Below, in pieces: positions 9,199-18,242 of a DNA stretch of 64,000 bases. The stretch is taken from contig SUUJ01000001.1 in NCBI GenBank assembly GCA_015062585.1, forward strand, positions 1 to 64,000, read 5' to 3'. The position numbers and the translations under genes are program-made. The DNA comes from Alphaproteobacteria bacterium (GTDB lineage Bacteria > Pseudomonadota > Alphaproteobacteria > RF32 > CAG-239). How positions within the stretch are numbered: the first letter of the stretch is position 1; each line of letters begins with the position of its first letter. The notes beneath the pieces were generated by a model. It was not told the origin of the DNA and did not search any database. It saw only the letters and a list, made by a program, of their open reading frames with translations.

Positions 9199-11124
9199 AT
9201 GGTTGCGATTAAATTGCCAAATGGCGATGTAATGAATATGGAAGGAGAGGTCAACGGTATGGCCGTTGCCCAAAATATTAGTGCCGGTCTGGCAAAGGCC
9301 GCTTTAGCTGTAAATGTAAACGGAAAACTTACCGACTTAAGCACTCCTATCACTACCGACGCAACCGTGACTATTATCACCGGTAAAGATAAAGAAGGCT
9401 TGGAAATTATCCGTCACTCGTGCTCTCATATTATGGCAGAAGCAGTCAAAGAGTTGTGGCCCGAAGTTCAAGTTACAATCGGCCCCGCTATCGAAAACGG
9501 ATTTTATTATGACTTTTCTCGCAAAGAACCTTTTACTACCGATGATTTTGAAAAAATAGAAGCCAAAATGCACGAAATTGTAAAGCGTGATGAAAAGGTT
9601 GAACGCAAAGTTTTGCCTCGCAACGAAGCTATTGCATATTTCAAGGGTATCGGCGAAAATTATAAGGCTGAAATTATCGAAGATTTGCCTGAAAGTGAAA
9701 CAATTTCATTATATACACAAGGTAATTTTACCGATCTTTGCCGCGGACCACATGTACCATCAACCGGTAAAGTCGGCGATGCTTTCAAACTTATGAAAGT
9801 TGCCGGAGCTTATTGGCGTGGCGATTCTTCTAAAGAAATGTTACAACGCATTTATGCTACGGCTTGGGCTGATAAAAAAGACTTGAAAGCTTATTTGGAA
9901 ATGTTGGAAGAAGCCGCCAAGCGCGACCATCGTAAACTCGGTCGTGATATGGACTTGTTCCATTTTGAACCTGAATATGCGCCCGGTTCGGTATTTTGGC
10001 ATGACAAAGGATACAAGGTCTATCGCAAGTTGATTGATTATATGCGTCATCGCCAAGAAAACAACGGCTATGTAGAAATTTCAACTCCGCGCATTATGGA
10101 CAGATGTTTGTGGGAAACTTCCGGCCACTGGGAAAAATACGGCGCTCATAACTATTCGGGCAAAACCGAAGATGACAGAGTATTTTGTGTCAAACCGATG
10201 AACTGCCCCGGCGGACTTTTGGTATATAAACAAGGTGTAAAATCATATCGTGATTTGCCATTGCGTATGGCCGAATTTGGTATGGTAAACCGTTACGAAG
10301 CTTCAGGTTCGTTGATGGGCTTGATGCGTGTTCGCGAATTTACTCAAGACGATGCTCACATTTTCTGTACTCCGGAACAAATGGAAGAAGAATGCATTAC
10401 AACCTTGAAATTGATTTTAGATATTTATAAAGATTTCGGTTTTAATGATGTTAAGATTTATCTTTCAACTCGTCCGGAAAAGCGTATCGGTTCTGACGAA
10501 ATTTGGGATCTGTGTGAAAAATCTTTGGCCAATGCCTTGTCATCACATGGCTATGCTTTTGAAATTAACGAAGGCGAGGGTGCATTTTATGGTCCTAAGT
10601 TAGAATTTATTTTGCGTGACGCTATCGGCCGTGAATGGCAATGCGGAACAATTCAGGTTGATATGAACTTGCCTCAACGCTTTGATATCAGCTATATCGG
10701 CGAAGATGGCGAAAAGCATCAACCGGTTATGTTGCACCGTGCTTTGTTCGGTTCTATTGAACGATTCTTAGGTATTTTGATTGAAAATCATGCCGGTCGT
10801 TTGCCTTTGTGGTTGTCTCCGGAACAAGTTGTAGTTTGCCCGATTGTCAATGAATTTGACGATTATGCAACCGAAGTTGCTCAAGCTTTGAAAAAAGCCG
10901 GACTTTCTGCTAAGACAGATTTGCGTAACGAAAAAATTAACTACAAAGTTAGAGAACACTCTGTCGCCAAGACACCGGTAATTGCCGTTGTCGGTGCTAA
11001 AGAAAGAGAAAATCGTACTGTTACGGTTCGTCGTATCGGTTCTGACAAACAAGAAGTTATGGCTTTGGATGACTTTATTAAAGCTTTGGTCGAAGAAGCC
11101 AAAATGCCTCATATTGATGAGTAA
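9199..11124 (+). CDS. thrS: Threonyl-tRNA synthetase, full length
   Basis: Charges tRNA-Thr and removes misactivated serine. Domains in order: TGS (1-60), the N2 editing domain with its HSCSHIMAEA zinc/editing motif (about 72-82) and a later CRGP segment, the class II catalytic core (about 240-530) with VKPMNCPGG and RYEASGSLMGLMRVREF, and the anticodon-binding domain (about 540-640). The 641-residue length is standard. This is the housekeeping enzyme. A second copy lacking the first 240 residues lies at 27368-28642. Confidence 0.98.
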   Translation: MVAIKLPNGDVMNMEGEVNGMAVAQNISAGLAKAALAVNVNGKLTDLSTPITTDATVTIITGKDKEGLEIIRHSCSHIMAEAVKELWPEVQVTIGPAIENGFYYDFSRKEPFTTDDFEKIEAKMHEIVKRDEKVERKVLPRNEAIAYFKGIGENYKAEIIEDLPESETISLYTQGNFTDLCRGPHVPSTGKVGDAFKLMKVAGAYWRGDSSKEMLQRIYATAWADKKDLKAYLEMLEEAAKRDHRKLGRDMDLFHFEPEYAPGSVFWHDKGYKVYRKLIDYMRHRQENNGYVEISTPRIMDRCLWETSGHWEKYGAHNYSGKTEDDRVFCVKPMNCPGGLLVYKQGVKSYRDLPLRMAEFGMVNRYEASGSLMGLMRVREFTQDDAHIFCTPEQMEEECITTLKLILDIYKDFGFNDVKIYLSTRPEKRIGSDEIWDLCEKSLANALSSHGYAFEINEGEGAFYGPKLEFILRDAIGREWQCGTIQVDMNLPQRFDISYIGEDGEKHQPVMLHRALFGSIERFLGILIENHAGRLPLWLSPEQVVVCPIVNEFDDYATEVAQALKKAGLSAKTDLRNEKINYKVREHSVAKTPVIAVVGAKERENRTVTVRRIGSDKQEVMALDDFIKALVEEAKMPHIDE

Positions 11125-11130
11125 TAATAT

Positions 11131-11397
11131 ATGTTTGAGTTAATCGGTTTAATCGGGTCAATATGCTTTGCGGTCAATTCTTGGCCGCAGGCATGGATGG
11201 CCTACAAAAACAAAACAGCTCAAGGTGTTTCGCTATATCTTTTGATATTTGCCACATTAGGCGGAGCGTGTTCCTTAGTATATGTTGTTGCAACTGAGCA
11301 ATATGCCATTATACCCAATTTCCTTTGCGGACTTATGGGAATTTTGGTGGTATTTTATTACAAGTTGCACGATATTTTTAAGGGGGCTAAGCAATGA
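11131..11397 (+). CDS. SemiSWEET/PQ-loop half-transporter A
   Basis: An 88-residue membrane protein with three helices and a PQ motif in the first (SWPQAWMAYKNKTAQGVSL). This is the single triple-helix bundle of bacterial SemiSWEET sugar transporters, which act as dimers. It starts 6 bases after thrS and its end overlaps the next gene by 4 bases (ATGA). The neighbour is a second, different half-transporter, so a heterodimer is possible. The substrate is unknown. Confidence 0.8.
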   Translation: MFELIGLIGSICFAVNSWPQAWMAYKNKTAQGVSLYLLIFATLGGACSLVYVVATEQYAIIPNFLCGLMGILVVFYYKLHDIFKGAKQ

Positions 11398-11645
11398 TTC
11401 AAATAATCGGTTATATCGGTTCACTCGCTTATGCTCTCTGCGGATTACCCCAAGCAGTATTAAGTATTAAAAACGGACATTCTCAAGGAATATCCCGTGC
11501 CTATGCGCTGTTGTCGTTGTTGGGTTCTGCCTTAAGTTTGATATATGCTTTTCCGCGCGGAGACTATGTGTTGTTGCTAAACTTTGGTGTAAACATTATT
11601 GTTTGGAGCATAGTCTTAAAATACAGCTATTTTGAAAGAAAATAA
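11394..11645 (+). CDS. SemiSWEET/PQ-loop half-transporter B
   Basis: An 83-residue, three-helix protein with its own PQ motif (GLPQAVLSIKNGHSQGIS). It is only distantly similar to the preceding gene and coupled to it through a 4-base overlap with AGGGGG upstream. The pair looks like the two halves of one SWEET-type transporter encoded separately. A terminator follows. Confidence 0.8.
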   Translation: MIQIIGYIGSLAYALCGLPQAVLSIKNGHSQGISRAYALLSLLGSALSLIYAFPRGDYVLLLNFGVNIIVWSIVLKYSYFERK

Positions 11646-11646
11646 T

Positions 11647-11680
11647 AAAAAAGCCTCTTAATTTTAAGAGGCTTTTTTTT
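11647..11680. terminator. Bidirectional intrinsic terminator
   Basis: A 10-base stem (AGCCTCTTAA with its complement), flanked by A and T runs, between the convergent half-transporter genes and mlaC. Confidence 0.92.
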
Positions 11681-11693
11681 GAATTTACAAATA

Positions 11694-12299
11694 TTACAAC
11701 TTGCTCAATCTGTCGTTTAAGTCTTTAATCAAAGCATCTAAACCACCGGGGTTGTTTTTAATAAATGAAGTATATTCACTGCGCGATGCTTGAGCAAGAC
11801 TTACACCCTCGATGATGATATCAACGATTTTATAATTGCCGTCTTTCTCTCTGACGCGCCACAAAACTTTTGCCGGAGCACCTTGATCCATCGGAACCTC
11901 GGTGTTTACAAATACTTGACCTTTAGAGCTTGAAGGAGTTGTACCTTTAAATATGAAATTTTTGCCCTTAAATTCATTAAAGCGCTTAGACCAAGTTTTG
12001 ATATTCAAATCACGATAAACTTTGATAAAATCAGCGCGTTGAGTGGCGTTAGCAGTTCTCCAGTTGCGACCCAAAACAAATTGGCCGATAAAATCCATAT
12101 CCAAAGCGCCGTTTAACAAGTCATAAAATCTTTTATCTTTAACTTCATCTGATACATTGGCGTTGATAATCTCTTCCACACCTTGTGCGGTTGTTGTTTT
12201 TATGAAAGATTCGGCTTTTTCAGCATTTACTTCGGCATTTGCGTTAAGAGTGAAAGTTAATAAAAAGGTTGCCACCAATAAAAAGACATTTTTTTTCAT
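11694..12299 (-). CDS. mlaC: MlaC-like periplasmic phospholipid shuttle
   Basis: A 201-residue periplasmic protein with a signal peptide ending near residue 22 (NANAEVNAEK). It matches the MlaC/Ttg2 family, including the DMDFIGQFVLGRNWR segment (about 68-82) and a KVLWRVREKDGNYKIVDIIIEGVS strand region in the second half. It carries phospholipids between MlaA at the outer membrane and the MlaFEDB pump at the inner membrane. It follows mlaA by 41 bases. The genes for the inner-membrane complex are not in the window. Confidence 0.93.
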   Translation of the reverse strand: MKKNVFLLVATFLLTFTLNANAEVNAEKAESFIKTTTAQGVEEIINANVSDEVKDKRFYDLLNGALDMDFIGQFVLGRNWRTANATQRADFIKVYRDLNIKTWSKRFNEFKGKNFIFKGTTPSSSKGQVFVNTEVPMDQGAPAKVLWRVREKDGNYKIVDIIIEGVSLAQASRSEYTSFIKNNPGGLDALIKDLNDRLSKL

Positions 12300-12340
12300 A
12301 TCATTTGTTCCTAAAGTTTATTTAAGTTAGTTTGTTAAAA

Positions 12341-13099
12341 TTATTCTTCCCATTCTTCATCAAAATCGAAATCATAAGAAGCTGTTGTTTCTTCCGGTGC
12401 AAAACGGCATTTTAGATTCTTTTGATTCTGTAAATATGCCGAGCGCATAGTTGCATAAAAGTCAACCGAATTTTTCTTAAAGTCGTTGTATAAATCCATA
12501 TAATTTTCGGCTTTTGCGGTATATTTTATGACAGCATACGGATAGTTAACTTTGTCATATACATTAGCATCATTATATGTTGCTAAGAATATCGGATCAG
12601 AGAAAGTATCGACGGTTAAACCGACTGTTCCTCTGACACTTCGGCCTCCGATGAAAGGCAATACTATATACGGGCCATCTGCAACACACCAAGAAGCCAT
12701 AGTTTGATTAAATCCCGTTACATCGGGTTTTATTCCCCATCCTTGAGCCACATCAAAAGTTCCGGCTAGACCAAGGGTTGTATTGATAACAAAACGAGCA
12801 ACATTTTTCAAAGCCGGCAAAGGCTCTAATTGCAATAAGTGATTGACTGCCGAAATAGGTTCATCAACATTGGCTACAAAAGAGTTAACTCTGTCCCTGA
12901 TAGGTTGGTTGGTAATTGCACGATAACCTTTGGCTACGGGGAAAAATATATTTTCATAAACGCTGTCGTTAAAGTTAAAAACTTTGCGATTAAAATTCTC
13001 ATAAGGATCGGCATCTGTTTCATTTCTGTGGATGTTTGTGGCGCATGCTGTTGTTAAAAATATTACGGATAAAACAGCTAGTTTTTTCAAATTATACAC
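12341..13099 (-). CDS. mlaA: MlaA (VacJ) outer-membrane lipoprotein
   Basis: Removes mislocalised phospholipid from the outer leaflet of the outer membrane and hands it to MlaC. A lipoprotein signal ends in LTTAC (Cys about residue 19). The family core DPYENFNRKVFNFND and the NTTLGLAGTFDVA segment are clear. The GTG at 13099 is taken as the start because AAGGAG lies 7 bases upstream; this gives 252 residues. The tail is very acidic (DFDFDEEWEE). It forms an operon with mlaC. Confidence 0.93.
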   Translation of the reverse strand: MYNLKKLAVLSVIFLTTACATNIHRNETDADPYENFNRKVFNFNDSVYENIFFPVAKGYRAITNQPIRDRVNSFVANVDEPISAVNHLLQLEPLPALKNVARFVINTTLGLAGTFDVAQGWGIKPDVTGFNQTMASWCVADGPYIVLPFIGGRSVRGTVGLTVDTFSDPIFLATYNDANVYDKVNYPYAVIKYTAKAENYMDLYNDFKKNSVDFYATMRSAYLQNQKNLKCRFAPEETTASYDFDFDEEWEE

Positions 13100-13305
13100 A
13101 ATGCTTCTCCTTAAACCATTAAAATAAAACAAGCAGAAATATACCAGTTTTATTTACAAAAATCAAGATGTTCTATTATTAAATATATATTTTTTTTACA
13201 ATGTTACAAATATGAAAAATTTTGTGTTTTGCTAAAGTCAAATTTTTTTTCTACTATCATCCTCAGTGTGAAAAAAAAGAACTAATTTATATTAAGGAAA
13301 AAAAT

Positions 13306-14466
13306 ATGTTGAACAAACCTCAAAAAGCTATACCGTTGTTTGATTGCAAAACTACTCAAGAAGTTATCGGACAACAAAAATTTTTGGATGCATTTAAAAC
13401 CATTTTGGATCATGGCGGATACTGCCAAGGACCGGAAACCAGAGAACTCGATACTGCATTAGCTAATTATGCAGGTTCAAAATATTGTGCAACCAACGGT
13501 TCGGGTACCGATGCTTTGACTCTTACTTTGATGGCATGGGGAATTGGAGCCGGCGATGCTGTGTTTGTATCATCATTTACTTTCGTTGCTTCTGCCGAAT
13601 GTGTTACAATCAATGGCGCAACACCGATATTTATCGATTCTGATCCTAATACTTTCAATATGGATGTAAAAGATTTGGAACGCGCAATTGCCGAAGTTAA
13701 GGCTGAAGGAAAACTTACACCAAAAGTTATTATCCCTGTTGATATCTTTGGTTCTCCGTGTGACTATGACGAAATTATGAACATTGCTAAAAAATACAAT
13801 CTCAAAGTTTTGGCCGATTCTTGCCAATCTTTCGGATCAGTATACAAAGGCAAAAGAGCCGGCTCAATCGCCGATGCAACAGCAACATCATTCTATCCTA
13901 CCAAACCTTTGGGCGGATACGGTGATGGTGGTGCAGCATTTACCAATTCAGAAGAAGACAATGAATTGATTAAATCTTGCCGTGTTCACGGTATGAGCCC
14001 TCAAGACCATTATGACAACATTCGTATCGGTATGACCGGTCGTATGAACTCATTCCAGGCTGCTGTTTTGTTACAAAAATTGACAGTATTTGATGATGAG
14101 TTGGTTAAAAGAGCTAAAGTAGCCTCTCGTTATGACAACGAATTGGACAGCTACTTCGGTAAACAAAAAATCTTGGATAATTGTAAATCAGCTTATGCTT
14201 TGTACACAATTACCTGTGAAGACCGTGACGAATTGATGTCTTACTTAAAAGAAAGAGGTATTCCTTGCGGTGCATACTATCCGCGTCCGGTTAATACTCA
14301 AACAGCTTATGCCAAATGGAATACTCGTTCATTGCCGGTATGCGAAAAATTGTCAAAGACAGTTTTAAGTATCCCGATGACACCGTATTTGGATGATGAA
14401 CAATTAGACTATGTTATCGGTTGCATGAACGAATTTGCAACCAACAAGAAAAACAAAGCCGCCTAA
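13306..14466 (+). CDS. DegT/DnrJ/EryC1/StrS-family sugar aminotransferase
   Basis: A PLP enzyme that aminates nucleotide-linked keto sugars for surface polysaccharides. The 386-residue length is usual. The PLP lysine lies in SFYPTKPLGGYGDGG (about 200-214) and the cofactor-site segment NGSGTDALTL is near residue 65. The start at 13306 follows TTAAGGAAAAA and removes a poorly supported extension. It stands alone, with no nucleotide-sugar genes beside it, so the sugar cannot be named. Confidence 0.9.
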   Translation: MLNKPQKAIPLFDCKTTQEVIGQQKFLDAFKTILDHGGYCQGPETRELDTALANYAGSKYCATNGSGTDALTLTLMAWGIGAGDAVFVSSFTFVASAECVTINGATPIFIDSDPNTFNMDVKDLERAIAEVKAEGKLTPKVIIPVDIFGSPCDYDEIMNIAKKYNLKVLADSCQSFGSVYKGKRAGSIADATATSFYPTKPLGGYGDGGAAFTNSEEDNELIKSCRVHGMSPQDHYDNIRIGMTGRMNSFQAAVLLQKLTVFDDELVKRAKVASRYDNELDSYFGKQKILDNCKSAYALYTITCEDRDELMSYLKERGIPCGAYYPRPVNTQTAYAKWNTRSLPVCEKLSKTVLSIPMTPYLDDEQLDYVIGCMNEFATNKKNKAA

Positions 14467-14500
14467 ATAGCTGTATCAAAATTAAAATAAGGCGCAAAAT

Positions 14501-14536
14501 AAAAACCCTGTCGTTTGTAACCGGCAGGGTTTTTTA
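14501..14536. terminator. Bidirectional intrinsic terminator
   Basis: Stem AACCCTG/CAGGGTT with an inner CG pair and T runs on both sides, between the convergent aminotransferase gene and slyX. Confidence 0.85.
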
Positions 14537-14549
14537 TTTGGTATAAAAT

Positions 14550-14744
14550 CTAATAATGCGGCGGCGGTGTTTCTTCCGACAAAGGTTTTACCACATCTTT
14601 ATCCATATTATCTAAGATATAACGGTTTAATTTTTGCAGGTGAGCGATTTGTTTTGATTGCTCGACAACTACCGAATTAAGCTCATCAAAATTTTTTTGC
14701 AAAACGGCCAAAGCCATTTCAATATCAATAAATCTGTCTTCCAT
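14550..14744 (-). CDS. slyX: SlyX-family protein
   Basis: A 64-residue coiled-coil protein of the SlyX family, with EDRFIDIEMALAVLQKNFDEL followed by a second helix and a proline-rich PPPHY tail. Its function is not established. The start at 14744 has AGGAG upstream; the longer frame would run into the neighbouring gene. Confidence 0.85.
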   Translation of the reverse strand: MEDRFIDIEMALAVLQKNFDELNSVVVEQSKQIAHLQKLNRYILDNMDKDVVKPLSEETPPPHY

Positions 14745-14754
14745 TGTTAAACTC

Positions 14755-15921
14755 CTATATTTTTTTATATACCTTAAACAAGTTATTGTATAAAACGGCA
14801 ATACCTATTTGTACAATTACAGCTACCCAAAGAGCTGTTTCGACAGAATAAAAATCGGCAATAGCACCAAATACATAACCCATTATGGCAATTAAAAAGC
14901 TTTGTAGCAATCCGCATAGCGACGCCATTGTGGCTCTTAAGCTCTTATTATATTCTTTTTGTTGCAAAGTAGTTTGCGCCGTAACTCCGATACCATATCC
15001 CAAATTGGTAAATGATGTAACAAAAGGAGTTAAGGCATTATTTAAAACTAATCCGATTATTCTGATAACTGCCATACCGATTCTGGAATAAAATAATAGT
15101 TGTAAAAAGTTTATTTTTCTAAATATTGGCATTAGTAAAAAGCTGAAATATCCTGAAGTATGAGTAATAATTCTGACCACATTTATAAGGTATAAAGGAA
15201 TAAGCTTGGCAAAATAAAGGGCCTCAAATCTGTACATGGTAAGCAAAATACTGCCGTCTAATATTGTCATTGATACATAATTTCTCAATTTTTTTCTGCT
15301 TTTCAAAAGCTTTACACTTTTAACCAATTGTTGCCAAGGTGTAAGCTTGTCATCGGCATTTGATTTGGGATTCTTTAGTTGTATTGAGATAAAAATTTTC
15401 AAAAATGCCGGAATTACCGATAGCCAAACCAGATAAATGAGCGGAAAATAATAAGTGACAACCATACCTGTAATGGCACTTACCAATAATCCCATTTGGT
15501 GAAAACTGCAAATTTGAGAATATACTTTGTCAAACAGCTTTTTACTGCGCAAATCACACATTGTTTCATAAATGATGGCTGTATCGGTTCCTGATTGAAG
15601 GGCAACAGCTAAACCACGCATTGATGATCCTAAAAACAGCATCCATACCGAATTATAAATTCCGGCCAAAGCCCAAAAAAGCATATTTAAGAAAAAGCAT
15701 ATTGACGATATTATAATATTAAATTTTCGACTGTATCTGTCGGACAAAATACTCAAAGGAACTTCGACAATCCCAGAAACAATACTTATCATTGTGTACG
15801 CTAATATTGCCAAAGTGTATGATTGACAAACATCTTGAAAAAATACTACGGCCAATGCGGAAAATAACCACATACCGGTAAACAGTTGGTATAATTTCAT
15901 AATTATAATATTTTTACGCAT
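14755..15921 (-). CDS. MFS-type transporter
   Basis: A 388-residue protein with about 12 predicted membrane helices. MFS motif A appears as LSDRYSRK between helices 2 and 3 (about 62-70), and a charged cytoplasmic loop follows helix 6. The substrate is unknown. It begins 10 bases after hydE ends and is probably cotranscribed with it, although a link to hydrogenase assembly is not established. Confidence 0.85.
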   Translation of the reverse strand: MRKNIIIMKLYQLFTGMWLFSALAVVFFQDVCQSYTLAILAYTMISIVSGIVEVPLSILSDRYSRKFNIIISSICFFLNMLFWALAGIYNSVWMLFLGSSMRGLAVALQSGTDTAIIYETMCDLRSKKLFDKVYSQICSFHQMGLLVSAITGMVVTYYFPLIYLVWLSVIPAFLKIFISIQLKNPKSNADDKLTPWQQLVKSVKLLKSRKKLRNYVSMTILDGSILLTMYRFEALYFAKLIPLYLINVVRIITHTSGYFSFLLMPIFRKINFLQLLFYSRIGMAVIRIIGLVLNNALTPFVTSFTNLGYGIGVTAQTTLQQKEYNKSLRATMASLCGLLQSFLIAIMGYVFGAIADFYSVETALWVAVIVQIGIAVLYNNLFKVYKKI

Positions 15922-15930
15922 TGTATAATC

Positions 15931-16917
15931 CTATATTTTCTTTTTGTGCTCGCCATAGCCTTTGCCGATAGTTCGTCCGATAGATGTAATCTTGGCAACA
16001 ATATCGGTATTTGATTGAGCTTTATCCACATTTGTTTTGTTAGGATATAAGGTGTATAATTGTTTATATTCGTTAGCGGTAATATTTGGCATAACGACAT
16101 TAGCGCCGGCCTGAAGAGCCATAATACGACCGTTTGGATGCAGGCTCTCCATAGCGGTTGTTGCCGGAATATTGATATCAGGCATCAACAACCGCATAAC
16201 AGCCATTGTACGCAAAGCAAGATTAAGTGTTCCGCCTTTCTCATTAGCTAAGGGAGTATTCGGAGCCGGAATAAACGGACCGATACCGGCCATATCTACT
16301 TCAATATCTCGCAAAAACAACAAATCATCGGCGATAGATTCAATACTTTGCCCCGGTAATCCGACCATAATTCCCGAACCAAGTTCGTATCCCAGTTCTT
16401 TTAGCCACATAGAGCAATTATAACGATTTTGCCAACTCATCCCCGGATCAAGCCTGTGATACAAATCTTTGTCTGTTGTTTCAATTCGTATCAAATATCT
16501 GTCGGCTCCGGCTTCTTTCCACAGTTTATAATCTTCATATGTTCTTTCGCCTACACTTAATGTTATGGCTACATCAAATTTTTTAATTTCGCTTAAAATC
16601 TCACACATAACATCATTAGAAAAATGCAAATCTTCACCCGATTGCATAACAATTGTCTTAAAGCCGATATTAGCCGCATTTTTAGCTGTTTCGATAATTT
16701 CCTCTTTGCTCATGCGATAGCGCTTAAGCTCATTATTATCGCGCCTTATACCGCAGTACATACAGTTATTGCGGCAGATATTGGAAAATTCCATTAGACC
16801 GCGAAGATGTACTTCATCGCCGACATATTGCTGTCTGATTTCATCAGCTTTTTTAAAAAGAATTTCTTGATTGTCATTACTCAATAATTCGACAATTTCG
16901 TCTTTTGACAAATTCAT
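15931..16917 (-). CDS. hydE: [FeFe]-hydrogenase maturase HydE (radical SAM)
   Basis: A 328-residue radical SAM enzyme with the CRNNCMYC cluster motif (about 49-56) in the sequence context of HydE (LMEFSNICRNNCMYCGIRR). With HydG and HydF it builds the 2Fe subcluster of the [FeFe]-hydrogenase active site. AGGAG lies upstream of the ATG. It is divergent from hydF across 130 bases. No hydG or hydrogenase structural gene is in the window. Its presence implies anaerobic hydrogen metabolism, which is uncommon in Alphaproteobacteria. Confidence 0.93.
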   Translation of the reverse strand: MNLSKDEIVELLSNDNQEILFKKADEIRQQYVGDEVHLRGLMEFSNICRNNCMYCGIRRDNNELKRYRMSKEEIIETAKNAANIGFKTIVMQSGEDLHFSNDVMCEILSEIKKFDVAITLSVGERTYEDYKLWKEAGADRYLIRIETTDKDLYHRLDPGMSWQNRYNCSMWLKELGYELGSGIMVGLPGQSIESIADDLLFLRDIEVDMAGIGPFIPAPNTPLANEKGGTLNLALRTMAVMRLLMPDINIPATTAMESLHPNGRIMALQAGANVVMPNITANEYKQLYTLYPNKTNVDKAQSNTDIVAKITSIGRTIGKGYGEHKKKI

Positions 16918-17047
16918 CTGTTAACTCCTTTATACTCAATCTGATGTCAAATATAACCAAAAATTAGTTTCAATTTTATTAAGTTAATATATTTTTAGTG
17001 CATTATGATATATACTTTTTTCAAATAAAAAGGAAAGGATATCTGAT

Positions 17048-18232
17048 ATGAGCTTAAATTCTACGCCGAGAGGTATGCGTTCGGCTATCGCAATTATAGG
17101 TCGCACAAATGTCGGAAAATCATCGCTGTTGAATGCGATTACGGATATGGAGGTTTCTATTGTTTCCGAAACTTCGGGAACAACAACTGACGCGGTTGCC
17201 AAACCTTATGAGTTGGTTCCGGTCGGACCGGTTGTTTTTTATGATACGGCCGGACTTGATGATGTAACAGAACTGGGGCAAAAAAGAATCAAAGCCACTG
17301 ATAAAGTTTTATTCAAATCAAATTTGGCACTATTGGTTTGTGGTGAGCAAGGCTTGGGTGAATTTGAAAAAAATATTATGCAAAAATTGTCTGACCTAAA
17401 GATTCCGTTTGTTGTTGTTTTTAATAAATCAGATATTTATATGCCTAACGAAGAAGATATTTCATATTGTGCAAATAATAAGATTATCCATATTAAAACT
17501 AATGTAAGCGATAAAGCTTCAATAAATGGCTTAAAAGAACTGATTATCAAACAAATCCCGCAAGATGATATGACTTTGCTTTCCGGTATGGTAAAGGCGA
17601 ATGATTTGATAGTTATGGTTGCCCCCATTGATGCAGAAGCTCCTAAAGGTCGTTTGATATTGCCTCAAGTACAGGCAATCAGAGATATTTTGGATAAAAA
17701 TGCTGTTGCCATAGTTACACAAGTGGAACAATTAAGACAAACAATTGCTTCATTAAATCGTTTGCCTGATTGGGTTATAACCGATTCTCAAGTGGTTAAA
17801 CAAGTAAAAGAGCTAATTCCCGCAGATATAAAATTGACAACATTTTCTATTCTGTTTGCGCGCCTTAAAGGTGATTTAAAAACCATGCAAAAAGGAGCCG
17901 AAGTTTTAGACAGCTTGCAAGACGGTGCCAAAGTATTGATTGCCGAGGCTTGTGCTCATCATATGGCCGGCGATGATATTGCCAAAGTAAAACTTCCTAA
18001 TGCGATAAAAAAATATACGCAAAAGCAAATTGAATTTACTTATTGTAATGGCTCCGATTTTCCCGAAAATTTAGAAGAATTTGATTTAGTTATTCATTGT
18101 GGTGCATGTATGCTCAATCGCGCCGAAATGCTAAATCGCTTGAATGAATGTGTCAGAAGAAATGTTCCGGTTTCTAATTTTGGTGTAATCTTAAGTAAGA
18201 TTAGCGCGGTAAAAACATCGGAAATACCATAG
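17048..18232 (+). CDS. hydF: [FeFe]-hydrogenase maturation GTPase HydF
   Basis: The scaffold that carries the 2Fe precursor to the hydrogenase. The 394 residues have an N-terminal GTPase (P-loop GRTNVGKSSL at about 18-27, GTTTDA switch, DTAG, NKSD), a dimerisation domain, and a C-terminal iron-sulphur domain. The cluster ligands appear as CAH near residue 300 and HCGAC near 350, fitting the family CxH...HCxxC pattern. AAAGGA precedes the ATG. The next gene starts 10 bases after its stop. Confidence 0.95.
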   Translation: MSLNSTPRGMRSAIAIIGRTNVGKSSLLNAITDMEVSIVSETSGTTTDAVAKPYELVPVGPVVFYDTAGLDDVTELGQKRIKATDKVLFKSNLALLVCGEQGLGEFEKNIMQKLSDLKIPFVVVFNKSDIYMPNEEDISYCANNKIIHIKTNVSDKASINGLKELIIKQIPQDDMTLLSGMVKANDLIVMVAPIDAEAPKGRLILPQVQAIRDILDKNAVAIVTQVEQLRQTIASLNRLPDWVITDSQVVKQVKELIPADIKLTTFSILFARLKGDLKTMQKGAEVLDSLQDGAKVLIAEACAHHMAGDDIAKVKLPNAIKKYTQKQIEFTYCNGSDFPENLEEFDLVIHCGACMLNRAEMLNRLNECVRRNVPVSNFGVILSKISAVKTSEIP

Positions 18233-18242
18233 GGCTTGATAG

